This document shows positions 37,065 to 46,727 of a stretch of DNA of 64,000 bases, piece after piece; position 1 is the stretch's first letter; each line of letters begins with the position of its first letter. The notes under the pieces were generated by a model. It did no database searches. It was not told where the DNA came from and saw only the letters and a program-made list of their open reading frames with translations. Both the position numbers and the translations under genes were made by a program. The stretch is from Runella sp. CRIBMP (GTDB lineage Bacteria; Bacteroidota; Bacteroidia; Cytophagales; Spirosomataceae). Where the stretch lies: positions 62,001 through 126,000 of the forward strand of contig NZ_JAAAKZ010000007.1 in assembly GCF_009905605.1 (NCBI RefSeq), in the 5' to 3' direction.

Positions 37065-40000
37065 CTATTTTATGGTATCTCCTTCTTCTTCTTTTAGAAA
37101 AAAGCCTGTCTGAGGAATGTCCTTGCGCAAATAGTAGGTTTGGTTAGTAAGAAGTACTTTATCTAAGGTTTTTAAACCGTCTAGTTTTCCACCTCTCTCG
37201 CCAAGTCTCATTACCTGAACTCCTATACTGCTTCGTGAACTAACAGGATTGATATTTTCTGTATTAAAAATAAAAGCCTTGATTCGATTATCTGCTACTT
37301 TACTGTGTGCCAATAGTTCTATGTCATTCTCTATGTATGAAATAAAGCAAAGGGATGAGTGTGAGCTAAAAGCGGCTTCCAATTGTTGGTAGCGAGTTTT
37401 ATAAGCGCTCATATGAATTTTTGCCACTTTACCATTTTCAAATCCAAAAAGCATAAATCCATTAAATTGGGTTGTCCCACAGAAGTAAATAGGATTTTCA
37501 TTTAATTCTAATTCAAGGGTTACTAAGAAACTTTCTATGTTATTAAACTCTTGATTTTTAATAGAATAAACGCGGTGCTGGTCTGTGAATGCCAAAATAG
37601 TATTATACTTTAGTGCATCTGGATGCGACTTGAATTTGTTAGAAAATTTTGGGAGTATTGGTGACTTTATTATTTCTGATACCTCAAGTTGTTCGTTTGA
37701 TTTTGGCTTAATTACTTCTGATTCAACAAAAACAGTACCTTCCTGAGATCTAGCCTGTGTAAATCCTATGGATGGCTCAGGTGGTGAAAAAAGGTTAATC
37801 AGCTCAGTGGGTATTGTAGATTTTGTTGTAAAGGCAGAATCTTGAATGATTTCATTCTCATTAACTTTCAAGGGAACGTTTGGGGGACAATTACGCTCTA
37901 AAAGTGCCCATAGTCCCTCTAAAGCTTTTGACTTATAGTAGTAATAGTCCCCACCTCTAATTCTAAAAAATTGCCATCCAGCTCGTTCCAAGACTTTTTG
38001 GCGGCCAATATCATTTGCTATTTGATCTGGAGTACTGTGGTATTTATCTCCATCACATTCAACGGCTATTTTAACCCCATTGGGTAATAAAACCACTAAA
38101 TCAATCTTATAGTGGCCTACACTATATTGTGGCGTAACAGTATATCCGCGTTTTACAATTTCGTTATATACTTCTACTTCAAATTGGCTGTCAAAAGGTT
38201 TTGGAACCCCTTCTATTTCTTTGTTACTTATAATAGGAGGTTCTAAAGGGTTCTGAAAATAACTCAATAGCTTATAACGTAAATCATCTTTATTGGTCAA
38301 ATCTTCGAGTTGCACCGAATGAAAAAGCCATACCTGTTCAATAGCGCGACTAACCGCTACATTAAACATTCTTTCAAATTCTGAGGTAGTCAAAGCTCGA
38401 CGTTTGTGGTTTGGAGCCGTTACTAAACTCAAAAACATAACATCCCGCTCGTCACCTTGGAAACTTTTGGCGTCGCCGCAAATGATTTTACGGTGCTCAA
38501 ATTCTTGAGCATCTATCAGGGTCAATAATTTCTGGTTAACCATCTGTGCCTGCAACTGACCTTGCAAAGCGATGATACCAAACGTTTTATCTTTGTATCG
38601 TTTGTCCATTAAACATGCTTGTATAGTCTTTATCAGCTCGTCGACTTCAGGACTGTTTCTAATGGTAGTGCTTTCTCCTTCGGTGTATCCCCCTTTAACG
38701 AAAACGGTTTTAAGGGGTTCGAGCCGATTATCATTGTATTGTTTCAGAGGATGAAGCCCAATTCCAGCTGATTGATAGAAATGTTTGTTACAAAATTCAA
38801 TAATTTCAGGCATGCACCTAAAATGCTCACGTAACACAACCTTTTGCCCTGAACAGAAAGCATTTGCGTGGTCAAAAAAACTGTAATCTATATTAAAGAA
38901 ACTATTGTAAGGTATGTTTTTTAAATGTTGATTTATTAAGTCCTGTACTTTGTCATTTTCAACACCCACATATTGTGGTGCCGTTTGTTTATCATCTCCG
39001 ACAATGATAATATTTTTAGCTAAGTACATCAGAAACATAGCATCTGGTCCTAATTGACTGGCCTCGTCCACAATTACATAATCATAAATAGCCGGCTCAG
39101 GTTGTAGTGTCTCGACCAGTTTAGGCAATGGCATAATCCAACACGGGACGCTTTGTTGACAATCAGCCATTAGCTCTTGAGCTGCTTTACGGTTTTGGAG
39201 CGCTTTTTTTCCCTTACCGTGGGCTCTTTTCATAGCCATTGCCCAGCGCGTAAGCTTAGAGGATAAGCTATTGTCTATTCGGCTCAATACCTCAACCCAA
39301 GCTTTTTCAGCCGCAAGTTGCGCAGTTATATCACGAATGTTGGTTTCCTCTTTTTTTAGTTTTTCGTATAATTCAGTTTCTGATTGGTTTAGTTGTTTTC
39401 TGATTTCAGTGTTTGCATTGTGCCAATAAATAGCCTGAGAAAGTGATTTTATTTGCTCCGCGTTACTACGATCTTCCACAATATTGGCGGTAAATTTTGG
39501 AAGAATTTTTGCACATTTTATTGTTAAGTTTCTAAACTCCTCGTAGTGAATTCTTATTCTGATAAGCTCAGTAAGTTGGTCTTTTAGGGCTTGATACTCA
39601 AGCCAATTTTGGTTTTTTACCGCTTCATGTAAAGACTGTGAAATAGGATGGGAATACGGTTGTTGGAGAGAATCTAAAAGCCTCTGAATTTGATTTTTAG
39701 CCGTTTCGTTGATCTGAATGTCTTTTGTGTAGTCAATATTCTGTACTATTAATTTGATTTGATTTTCGTTTATGTTTCTGATTTTTATTAATTCAAATAA
39801 TATATTTTCTGCATTTTTTAGCGTTGTTTCTTCAATTAGGTAATCTTCTGATTTTTGTATAACGTCTTTTAAAGTAGATAAGCGTTGTTTAAGATTTATG
39901 TGAAGATTTTCATCGTACTTTAAAGATTTATCATCTTTCCAAGTATTTAAAATATTTTCGCAATCTATTCTGAAATCAAAATAAGAAATTGCTAGTTTTA

Positions 40001-42302
40001 ACTCACTTGTTTCGTCACAAAGGCTCCCATTGATTTTAACTTCATTCACGAATCGTTCTCGCTCCTTGATGTCCGAAGGTAGTGTCAACTTATCAATAAA
40101 CCCAAACGAAATCTTGGTCTTATTTTTGCTCTCTAAGTAGTTCAGCAAGACTTTTGCGTCGTTTCTGAGGGTTTGAAAATCGGTAAAATTGTGTATTTGG
40201 ATTTTATTCTCTGTTGTAAAGCGGTCATATAATTTGGCGAAATCTTTTTCTAAAAAGGATTGGGTTTTACTGACGCGACTCTGCCAGCCTAGGGCATTTA
40301 CTTTTCCAGAACAGTCATTCCAGACATTATCATTCCAACTATATTTGGGAAGGGCAATAAGGTCTTGAATAATTTTGTCAATATTTCTGATAGCTGATTC
40401 GCGCTTTTGTATTTGCTCGGATAGTAAATCTAAATTGACACCAGAGATCACTTCGGGATTCTTATTGTTGTATTTTTCTTCGAAGTTGCTGATTAATAAA
40501 AATTTATCTTTTAGTACTTGCGCTGATAATAGGCTGCCTAAATCAGGTAAATTTCCTTGTAAATCTTCTGGGTTGTATGCGTTACAAAGAGTGGTTAATT
40601 CAAAAAGTTTTTCAAAATCACTTTGGACATTTGCCAGTTCATACCATAGATGTGGATGGTCAGGAAGACAAAACTCGGTGGAGATTCTTTCCCTGAGGCA
40701 ACCGAGAGCGTCAGTAAACCACTCAAAATAGGGTTGCTCTTTGATAATTCGTTCGGCTAAACGATCAAGTGTATCTTTATACAGGCTGTTTAACGTTTGT
40801 TTGCGGCAGTCTTTTTCTTTCAACAGTCGCAATTCATATTCGTGTTCGGCTTTGGATTTATAGAGGATGTTGAGTTGTTCTTCCAGAAGTTTTATTTTTC
40901 TTCCCAAACTGTCGATATCCGAATCATTCAACTTTGTTGTAATTGTATTGACAGATTGCTCCAAGTCATTGGCAGATTTGATATCATCACCTAACATGCT
41001 CACCGCCAAAGCTTTGATTTCTTCGGGGATTTTGTCTTTTAAGCTTTCGAGTGCGCGTTTGGTTTGGGCTGTTACTAATACGCGGTTTCCATGTGCCAGC
41101 AAATGACATAGCAGGTTGGCGATTGTATGGGATTTGCCGGTACCCGGCGGACCTTGTACAAGAACTTTGTTGTTGATTCGCAGTCGATTAACAATGCTTA
41201 TTTGCTCGTCATTGTAAGGTTTTGGGAAATAAACTGAATCGTTTTTGAAAGTAAGACTACGTTGAATGTCGGCATGAATGGGGGCATCTGCTTCTAGAAT
41301 AGCACGCACACAGGATGCGTCAATGCTTTCGCCCTCCTCCAATTGTTCAATGATTTTTTTATAAACTGCCGTTAAACTACGCGTAGTTCGTCTTCTTAAA
41401 ATTAATGCCGGAGCAAAGTAAACAGTCGGTTTCGGATGATTTTTATTGATGGGTTGCACATTGTCATAGTACTGAGCCTGTGTGTGAAGAACGTTAGTGT
41501 ACTGATTTAGAAACCCCTCTTTTCCAAAAAACTGTTTTGAAAAATAATCATCCATTTCAGCATTTTCCAAGGCATTTGCTAACACACGTTGCGCATCGTC
41601 TACGTTAAAACCTTCTAAGTCTTGGCACATATCCGACTCTATGAAGTAGCGGCTGTTACTTAAGTCAGGTTTAACTTCGATGTAAGCGGTTCGTGTATTG
41701 CTCACAAACTCAATAGCAGCTCGAACTGTAAAAACGTGCCTTTTGATGAAAGTATTTTCCGATTGGCATAGTAATCCGAAACCCATTAGCAGTTCATACT
41801 CATCGCCGAAATTTTGGATTTTCTTAAAAGTATCAAATAGTTCACGGTATACTTTAGAAGTACGTTGGTATTCGATTTCTTGTTGTTTAAAAAGCTCTAA
41901 TGCTTGTTGGTACTCTTGTTTATGTCGTGGCCAGAGTTCTATGCAATAGGTTAAAAATACATCTTCTATTTGGCTGGAAACAGGGGAGATGTGTCCATTC
42001 GTATCCGTAAAAGAAGGTCTTAAGTCGGGCTCTCCTTGGGTACGGGTTAATGTCTCCTCGACCACCCAGCCTCGTAAAATAGCTGGTAATGCTGGAAAAG
42101 TTGGTTTAGAAGGTGGTATGGGTTTTACAACTTTTAACCAAAAATCTGCTTCCTTACCATTGTCTTGAACAATTGTTTGAATTGGGTCTTCTAAGTCACC
42201 TAGCCAAAAAACTGATTCAAACTTGTTAAGATCACGGATTACGCTGTCACGTAGTTGAGAAAAATTTAACAAAAAACGGAAGATTTGTAGATATTGGTTC
42301 AC
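37065..42302 (-). CDS. Large SF1 helicase with DUF559/Vsr-type nuclease domain (Hhe-like candidate defence protein)
   Basis: A 1745-aa single-gene protein. Walker A is at about residues 384-392 (VQGPPGTGKSHTIANLL), after a ~370-aa N-terminal domain that I do not recognise. A long insert (~450-1000), largely coiled-coil, separates it from the SF1 Walker B VIVDEASQLGPDA (~1077). Later helicase motifs follow in order: IIVGDDKQTAPQ, LREHFRCMPEI, SFQGDERDV and FNVAVSRAIEQVWL. Residues ~1368-1465 are a DUF559/MTES/Vsr-like PD-(D/E)xK nuclease: VGHYKIDLVV followed by VECDGDKYHSTPDQI. A ~280-aa tail has no known domain. The order helicase then Vsr-type nuclease is that of Hhe, a single-protein anti-phage system; the DUF4011 part of Hhe was not identified here. 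The gene is visibly richer in A+T than its neighbours, suggesting transfer. Confidence 0.85.
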   Translation of the reverse strand: MNQYLQIFRFLLNFSQLRDSVIRDLNKFESVFWLGDLEDPIQTIVQDNGKEADFWLKVVKPIPPSKPTFPALPAILRGWVVEETLTRTQGEPDLRPSFTDTNGHISPVSSQIEDVFLTYCIELWPRHKQEYQQALELFKQQEIEYQRTSKVYRELFDTFKKIQNFGDEYELLMGFGLLCQSENTFIKRHVFTVRAAIEFVSNTRTAYIEVKPDLSNSRYFIESDMCQDLEGFNVDDAQRVLANALENAEMDDYFSKQFFGKEGFLNQYTNVLHTQAQYYDNVQPINKNHPKPTVYFAPALILRRRTTRSLTAVYKKIIEQLEEGESIDASCVRAILEADAPIHADIQRSLTFKNDSVYFPKPYNDEQISIVNRLRINNKVLVQGPPGTGKSHTIANLLCHLLAHGNRVLVTAQTKRALESLKDKIPEEIKALAVSMLGDDIKSANDLEQSVNTITTKLNDSDIDSLGRKIKLLEEQLNILYKSKAEHEYELRLLKEKDCRKQTLNSLYKDTLDRLAERIIKEQPYFEWFTDALGCLRERISTEFCLPDHPHLWYELANVQSDFEKLFELTTLCNAYNPEDLQGNLPDLGSLLSAQVLKDKFLLISNFEEKYNNKNPEVISGVNLDLLSEQIQKRESAIRNIDKIIQDLIALPKYSWNDNVWNDCSGKVNALGWQSRVSKTQSFLEKDFAKLYDRFTTENKIQIHNFTDFQTLRNDAKVLLNYLESKNKTKISFGFIDKLTLPSDIKERERFVNEVKINGSLCDETSELKLAISYFDFRIDCENILNTWKDDKSLKYDENLHINLKQRLSTLKDVIQKSEDYLIEETTLKNAENILFELIKIRNINENQIKLIVQNIDYTKDIQINETAKNQIQRLLDSLQQPYSHPISQSLHEAVKNQNWLEYQALKDQLTELIRIRIHYEEFRNLTIKCAKILPKFTANIVEDRSNAEQIKSLSQAIYWHNANTEIRKQLNQSETELYEKLKKEETNIRDITAQLAAEKAWVEVLSRIDNSLSSKLTRWAMAMKRAHGKGKKALQNRKAAQELMADCQQSVPCWIMPLPKLVETLQPEPAIYDYVIVDEASQLGPDAMFLMYLAKNIIIVGDDKQTAPQYVGVENDKVQDLINQHLKNIPYNSFFNIDYSFFDHANAFCSGQKVVLREHFRCMPEIIEFCNKHFYQSAGIGLHPLKQYNDNRLEPLKTVFVKGGYTEGESTTIRNSPEVDELIKTIQACLMDKRYKDKTFGIIALQGQLQAQMVNQKLLTLIDAQEFEHRKIICGDAKSFQGDERDVMFLSLVTAPNHKRRALTTSEFERMFNVAVSRAIEQVWLFHSVQLEDLTNKDDLRYKLLSYFQNPLEPPIISNKEIEGVPKPFDSQFEVEVYNEIVKRGYTVTPQYSVGHYKIDLVVLLPNGVKIAVECDGDKYHSTPDQIANDIGRQKVLERAGWQFFRIRGGDYYYYKSKALEGLWALLERNCPPNVPLKVNENEIIQDSAFTTKSTIPTELINLFSPPEPSIGFTQARSQEGTVFVESEVIKPKSNEQLEVSEIIKSPILPKFSNKFKSHPDALKYNTILAFTDQHRVYSIKNQEFNNIESFLVTLELELNENPIYFCGTTQFNGFMLFGFENGKVAKIHMSAYKTRYQQLEAAFSSHSSLCFISYIENDIELLAHSKVADNRIKAFIFNTENINPVSSRSSIGVQVMRLGERGGKLDGLKTLDKVLLTNQTYYLRKDIPQTGFFLKEEEGDTIK

Positions 42303-42646
42303 GATAAAAAGGTCTGTGGATTCGTATATTTACAAATCTATTGAAATGCTAGATAGAGCGCAAGGGATTTGGAAGAGAATTTATAGCTTTTAACCTCTGT
42401 TCGTCCTGAATTCCCATACAAACAGCAAAAAGGAGTTACTCCTCGGACTCAGAAGTTTAGTAAATAAGAAGAAACGAAACCTCGCAGATATACGATTCAA
42501 AGCCACTTATCGCTTTCCCTTAAGGATTCTCCGCACCGTAGCGCATCGTCGGGTGGGTAGGGGCAGAAACAAAAACCATTCAAGGGTGCATTGATGCAGA
42601 TAGTGTAGATTTATCGGGGTTAGCTCGGTGGCCGCCTGACCGTAAG
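42303..42646. other. Intergenic DNA upstream of the helicase gene
   Basis: About 340 bp without a credible gene in either direction. It contains a palindrome AGGAG-TTA-CTCCT (42431-42443). The AT-rich 42303-42360 part next to the helicase start probably carries its promoter. The half next to the GxxExxY fragment is GC-richer, and stops interrupt every frame I checked. Confidence 0.4.
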
Positions 42647-42874
42647 CTACGAAGAGGGTTTTAGAGTGGGATATAATTGGGATAAGGCTTGTATGAAGTT
42701 GACTGGATAAATTTGCTTTTGTGCTTCTACTTTAAAACCTCTGTTCTTCAATTCTATGTACATCGCATTTTGATATACTTTTTCTAAAAATACAAAGCCC
42801 AATTCGTTATAAACCTCAAAGAAAACCTTGATTATCTGCTCAGTTAGCTCATTATATTTCGTTTCCTTCAGCAT
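42647..42874 (-). pseudogene. Truncated GxxExxY protein
   Basis: Seventy-five codons from MLKETKYNELTEQIIKVF show the start of the GxxExxY family, small PD-(D/E)xK-like proteins of unknown role. The name motif survives as G-F-V-F-L-E-K-V-Y (usual G-xx-x-L-E-xx-Y). The sequence matches to about KVEAQKQIYPV, then departs from the family (NFIQALSQLYPTL) and stops. Full members run ~120-135 aa and continue with a conserved acidic segment and LELKA. The nuclease-like half is therefore missing. I start at 42874 because MLKET is the family's usual start; an ATG 15 codons upstream lies in the repeat region. Confidence 0.7.
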
Positions 42875-42884
42875 AATTTTTATC

Positions 42885-43010
42885 CGTGTAACATCCGTGC
42901 GGTGCGCCGCAGCGGTCATCCGTATGCTAATAAGCGGTGTTAATTAGCACACGGATCGCACGGACGGTTGGCCGCTGCCAGGTTCCAGCACGGATTTTTA
43001 CGGATTCACA
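42885..43010. repeat. Iterated ATCCGT/ACGGAT motifs around the GxxExxY start
   Basis: Over about 125 bp the hexamer core ATCCGT or its reverse complement ACGGAT occurs about seven times in mixed orientation, often extended to CACGGAT or ATCCGTG, with an AT-rich, partly palindromic centre (GCTAATAAGC, TTAATTAGC). The array runs from the leader of the GxxExxY fragment into the last codons of the surface-protein gene (its Val-Asn-Pro-stop lies in the motif GTGAATCCGTAA). From memory, similar repeats precede GxxExxY genes in other Bacteroidota; I could not check that here. Confidence 0.65.
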
Positions 43011-45565
43011 CACGCCACATTCGCCCCAATCTCCGCCTTAAAATATTTCCCCATGCCCCTCGCCTCAAAACCTGGATTAAGTGTAATTGAATTGGGTGCT
43101 TTGAAATCTATGGCACCGGCAGGAGCTAAGATTTTGGCATTTGAAGTTATGGTCTGAATGGCACCGCCTGCGTAGGTGGGTGAGTCTATGGTACCCGTGA
43201 TGCTGCTATTATTGACCTGTGAGGGCGTATTGCCCAAAAACTCATAAGCCCCCATATCTGCTGTGCCGTTGAAATTTCTTGGGTTGCGGTCTAAATCTAA
43301 GGGATTGATGCCTGCATTATCTCCTGCACCGATGGCTTTGCTACACCATTTCAGGCGATAATTTCCTGCATCACTCCGCACCGTATTTGCTACCGGACTT
43401 ACAAACTGTGGATTGGTAGTACCCACCAAATTGCCATTGGCAGTGCTGGTTTCGCCTTGTATTAAGCTGTTGGTGAAAGTATTAGTTGTAGCCGCTTGCA
43501 TGGTATTTGAAATTCCACCATTAGTATTGTCTTTTATAATAGTGTTCTTTATTTTATTAACAAAAGGGGTAGGACTAAAATCGGCAGTAATGGATATTCC
43601 ATTACTACCATTTGAAGCGATAGTGCAATTGATAATATTTAAATCCGAATAGTAATTTATAAAAGAAATTCCGTGATGCCCATTATTAGCAATCAAGCAA
43701 TTTTGATAATTTGAAGTCTCACCTATATCGTCATATATTCCATGGCCATTGTTTCCTGTTATTATGCAATTTGCGACTATTTTTCTTGAATCTCTAAAAT
43801 TTAAGCCCACTTCATTATCTGCTATTCTGCAATTATTTATTTTGCAGGTTACGGAGTTGCTATATATACCAGCATTACGCCCCCCAATGACTTTAAATCC
43901 ATCAAAAACAACGTCATTGCCAATATTTACAACGAAAAAAGAATTATCATTTCGATTTGAGGTAAAAACAAAAGGGGTGTCATTGCTTCCTAAATCGCCT
44001 GAAAGGGTAGTTTCATTAGTGCTATTTATCAATGCCAAATTGCGTTCGTTGATGCTTTTTTCAGTTCCCGCAAAACCACCGTAAATTCTCATCCCCGATA
44101 GGATATTGAAATTATCATTGATATTGTTTGTGGTAGAAGATTTGTAAGCTGAGGTACCTTTGGCTACATAAATTTCAAAAAGATCGTTGCAGGTATTAGC
44201 TGTTAGAGCAGATCGTAAGTTATCATAGGCATTTGCCCAAGAGCTACCATTTTTGTTGCCAATATTAGGTGTATTATTCACATATTTCACCTGCCCCGTT
44301 ACAAAATTGGAAGCATCACCTGTTTTGGCAAAGTTGTTTAATGTACCGTTATTGGCACTATTTGAGGCTTCGTTTATTTGGCTAATGAGGGTATTTGGGC
44401 CATGCGGTACGCCATTGTTAAAATTGTAAAAGGCTTGCAGATTCGTTGGGTTTGGGGTTTTGCAAAAGCGTTCATCGGCTAATTGTGTGGCGGTTTTGGC
44501 AACATTCCAAATGCGTATTTCGTCTATTTCACCTTTGAAGTACCTCCCCTGAATACCCCTCACACCAATGTATAAGGGTGAATTGTTAGTGGTAGTTCCA
44601 TTCGTGTTATCAGTTACACTACCTTGCAAAATGCCATCTATATACAAACTCATGGTTTTAGGACTACCAGAGGCTACTGTCATGGCTACATGATGCCATT
44701 GGCCATCATTTATTTTGGCAGTTGACATAATATTAGGGCCATTTGTGCCATCGTATCTGGCAATTTGTACTTTCCCGTTGTTAGCTCCTGCGGTTTGATT
44801 CAAATAACGCATAACAAACGGATAGCCACTGGTTCCATCCCATTTTTCAAGAAAGTCATTGTCTTGCTGCCCAAGATCTGTTTGCGTAGCGTCAGGCTTT
44901 ACCCAACAAGTTACCGTAAACTCTTGATTAGCGGCAAAGTTGCCAACATTATTTGGTATCGAAACATAATCATTAACGCCATCCAAATGGAGGGCTACAT
45001 TTTGGGGAGTATTGTCGCCTACCATAATTCCCGCAAGTGTTAGAAAGGCGGCGGGGCTTGGGGTAGATGTAAAAGCAGCGGTTATCGAAACAATGTATTC
45101 GTTTTCGTTGCCAGTAACATTAAACCCTACAAAAGCACCACTATTAAAGCCCCCCGTTTGTGTAGCAGAGTTTCCCAAATTTGTGGTGGCTGTTAGTTGT
45201 ATGTCATCAAGCGTAACATTGATACCACCTGCATTAAGTGCGACGGGTTGGCAGGAAAATTTCCTTACATTATTTCCATTAAACTTTATAGAAATAGAGG
45301 TATTGGTGGTATTGGTAGAAATAGCGTTTAAGATATTTTTTATTCCACCCGTGGCAGATACCACGTAGGTGAAATCATTCTGAGGCGAAGGTCCCGAAAC
45401 TACGTAAGGGTTTGCCTGTACGCCATTAAGAAAGGTTTGTTGCGTAAATGAATAGCCCCCAATGCCATAGAAAGTGTTTCTCTGAGCAAAGTTGAAGGCC
45501 ACAACTTGTGCCTGTGCTGCCATAGAGTAAAGGGAGAAAAGCAGGAAAAGGAATGGTTTTTTCAT
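42998..45565 (-). CDS. Secreted LamG / parallel beta-helix surface protein with coathanger-type C-terminus
   Basis: An 855-aa exported protein (signal peptide MKKPFLFLLFSLYSMAAQAQ). An N-terminal ~180-residue beta-sandwich is followed by a LamG/concanavalin-like domain (~190-385, LHLDGVNDYVSIPNNVGNF and MSLYIDGILQGSVTDN). Next comes a right-handed parallel beta-helix (~430-720) with repeated phrases such as INNCRIADNEVGLNF and IINCTIASNGSNGISI, and a choice-of-anchor-type end (GINPLDLDRNPRNFNGTADM). The last ~70 residues (TSNAKILAPAGAIDFKAPNS...LNPGFEARGMGKYFKAEIGA) are the same C-terminal type as in the ELW-repeat protein. It probably binds or cleaves polysaccharides at the cell surface; no catalytic residues are evident. 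Confidence 0.82.
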   Translation of the reverse strand: MKKPFLFLLFSLYSMAAQAQVVAFNFAQRNTFYGIGGYSFTQQTFLNGVQANPYVVSGPSPQNDFTYVVSATGGIKNILNAISTNTTNTSISIKFNGNNVRKFSCQPVALNAGGINVTLDDIQLTATTNLGNSATQTGGFNSGAFVGFNVTGNENEYIVSITAAFTSTPSPAAFLTLAGIMVGDNTPQNVALHLDGVNDYVSIPNNVGNFAANQEFTVTCWVKPDATQTDLGQQDNDFLEKWDGTSGYPFVMRYLNQTAGANNGKVQIARYDGTNGPNIMSTAKINDGQWHHVAMTVASGSPKTMSLYIDGILQGSVTDNTNGTTTNNSPLYIGVRGIQGRYFKGEIDEIRIWNVAKTATQLADERFCKTPNPTNLQAFYNFNNGVPHGPNTLISQINEASNSANNGTLNNFAKTGDASNFVTGQVKYVNNTPNIGNKNGSSWANAYDNLRSALTANTCNDLFEIYVAKGTSAYKSSTTNNINDNFNILSGMRIYGGFAGTEKSINERNLALINSTNETTLSGDLGSNDTPFVFTSNRNDNSFFVVNIGNDVVFDGFKVIGGRNAGIYSNSVTCKINNCRIADNEVGLNFRDSRKIVANCIITGNNGHGIYDDIGETSNYQNCLIANNGHHGISFINYYSDLNIINCTIASNGSNGISITADFSPTPFVNKIKNTIIKDNTNGGISNTMQAATTNTFTNSLIQGETSTANGNLVGTTNPQFVSPVANTVRSDAGNYRLKWCSKAIGAGDNAGINPLDLDRNPRNFNGTADMGAYEFLGNTPSQVNNSSITGTIDSPTYAGGAIQTITSNAKILAPAGAIDFKAPNSITLNPGFEARGMGKYFKAEIGANVACVNP

Positions 45566-45575
45566 TTGGGTAAAG

Positions 45576-45596
45576 CCCCCTAACCCTCAAAGGGGG
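45576..45596. repeat. CCCCCTAA-type hairpin in the leader of the beta-helix gene
   Basis: CCCCC (45576-45580) and GGGGG (45592-45596) flank TAACCCTCAAA, 11 bp upstream of the start codon of the leftward gene. From memory, near-identical 'CCCCCTAACCCCCAAAGGGGG' elements are dispersed between genes in many Bacteroidota. In the mRNA it could hinder access to the start codon. Confidence 0.55.
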
Positions 45597-45678
45597 AATT
45601 AAGGAATTTATTGGTTTATTTATGCAGTTTAGCGAATTGAAGCTTAAAATGTACCCTTGAGATTTGGAATGAGTCGTT

Positions 45679-46605
45679 TCATTGCTTAACAACCAACACA
45701 TTAATATTCGTCCCACCCGTTATTGTACCATTGTCTTCCCGACGGATTTCCCAATCAGAGCCAGTCCATTTGGCATAATAACTAGTACTTGTACCTCCAG
45801 CAATACCTGTGGCACGGGTAACAAATATCAAATCAGTTTGGGCATTTGCCGAGGTGGTAGGTATAGGCATAGAAAACACATTGGTATTTGCCTCTAACCG
45901 AAGTGCCGCAGGGCTGCTGCCCGATACTTTTATACCACCTTCTACGTGCAGGGCATTGCCACCCGATGCAATATGCAATTTTGCATCAGTCGGACTCATC
46001 GTTCCGATGCCTACGTTGCCATTGCCTTGTATCCGCATGAGTTCGTTGGAGTTACTGGCACTTGCCCCTGCATAAAATACATGGGCCTCTGCCGTGTTGG
46101 GTACTTGGTAACGAATGCCTCCACCCACGCCAAACCCCGTAAACTCATGGTCGTTGTCGGCTTGTTCGACCATCACAATTTTACGGTTCGAAATGGTATT
46201 TTCAAATTGCAAAGGAGCGTTGGGCCTAAGATTACCAATGGCAAGAAAGCCTTTGGAGGATAATCTCATGGCCCGTTGAAATATGTTTGTATTAGGTTTT
46301 GTGATATCGAAAGATATGCCAGTAGCTCTTGATGTTGCGGTAAAGTTTTCTTCTGCAGCAATAATAATCCTTGCGTTGGGTATATTTGGCGTAGCTCCTG
46401 CTTCTCCTCTTGCGTGAATAAAGAACAAAACTCTTCCGCTCGTGACGGGTACTCCTCCATTGTTTGCACGGTAGGCACTGATACCAACATCGCCCACTGC
46501 TGTACTTTGAAGACTCAAAATACTTGGAGATACCGTCATACTCTGCCCAAAAGCAGACAAAGCTACTAAAAATGTAATGCTGAGGGCGATAAGTGTTTTT
46601 TTCAT
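45679..46605 (-). CDS. Tail-fibre-like secreted surface protein (copy 1)
   Basis: A 308-aa exported protein (signal MKKTLIALSITFLVALSAFG). The middle has GNGNVGIGTMSPTDAKLHIA, a phrase recurring in Bacteroidota surface proteins that resemble trimeric phage tail fibres, with short beta-strand repeats. The C-terminus (GTSTSYYAKWTGSDWEIRRE) is a small beta-rich cap. No enzyme motif. I start at 46605, since the in-frame ATG at 46686 adds a hydrophilic leader before the signal peptide. It is the most divergent of three tandem genes of nearly equal length (308, 304 and 308 aa). Confidence 0.78.
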   Translation of the reverse strand: MKKTLIALSITFLVALSAFGQSMTVSPSILSLQSTAVGDVGISAYRANNGGVPVTSGRVLFFIHARGEAGATPNIPNARIIIAAEENFTATSRATGISFDITKPNTNIFQRAMRLSSKGFLAIGNLRPNAPLQFENTISNRKIVMVEQADNDHEFTGFGVGGGIRYQVPNTAEAHVFYAGASASNSNELMRIQGNGNVGIGTMSPTDAKLHIASGGNALHVEGGIKVSGSSPAALRLEANTNVFSMPIPTTSANAQTDLIFVTRATGIAGGTSTSYYAKWTGSDWEIRREDNGTITGGTNINVLVVKQ

Positions 46606-46700
46606 GGGGGTATGGGGTATTTTGATTTGTTTTTTAATTTTTTGTGCAGCCAAAAGCATTTGTTGGAGTGAATTTTTAATTGCCAACGGATGCTTTTAAA
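46606..46700. repeat. Leader copy A, duplicated at 47643-47735
   Basis: The ~90 bp upstream of the gene at 45679-46605 and the ~90 bp upstream of the gene at 46728-47642 are alike base by base (common phrases GATTTGTTTTTTAATTTTTT or GGTTTGTTTTTTAATTTTTT, then CAGCCAAAA). This shows that the tandem duplication carried the regulatory leader. The third copy's upstream region (48679 on) differs. Confidence 0.65.
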
Positions 46701-46727
46701 AGAAATCAAAAGTTGAAATACGAGTTT

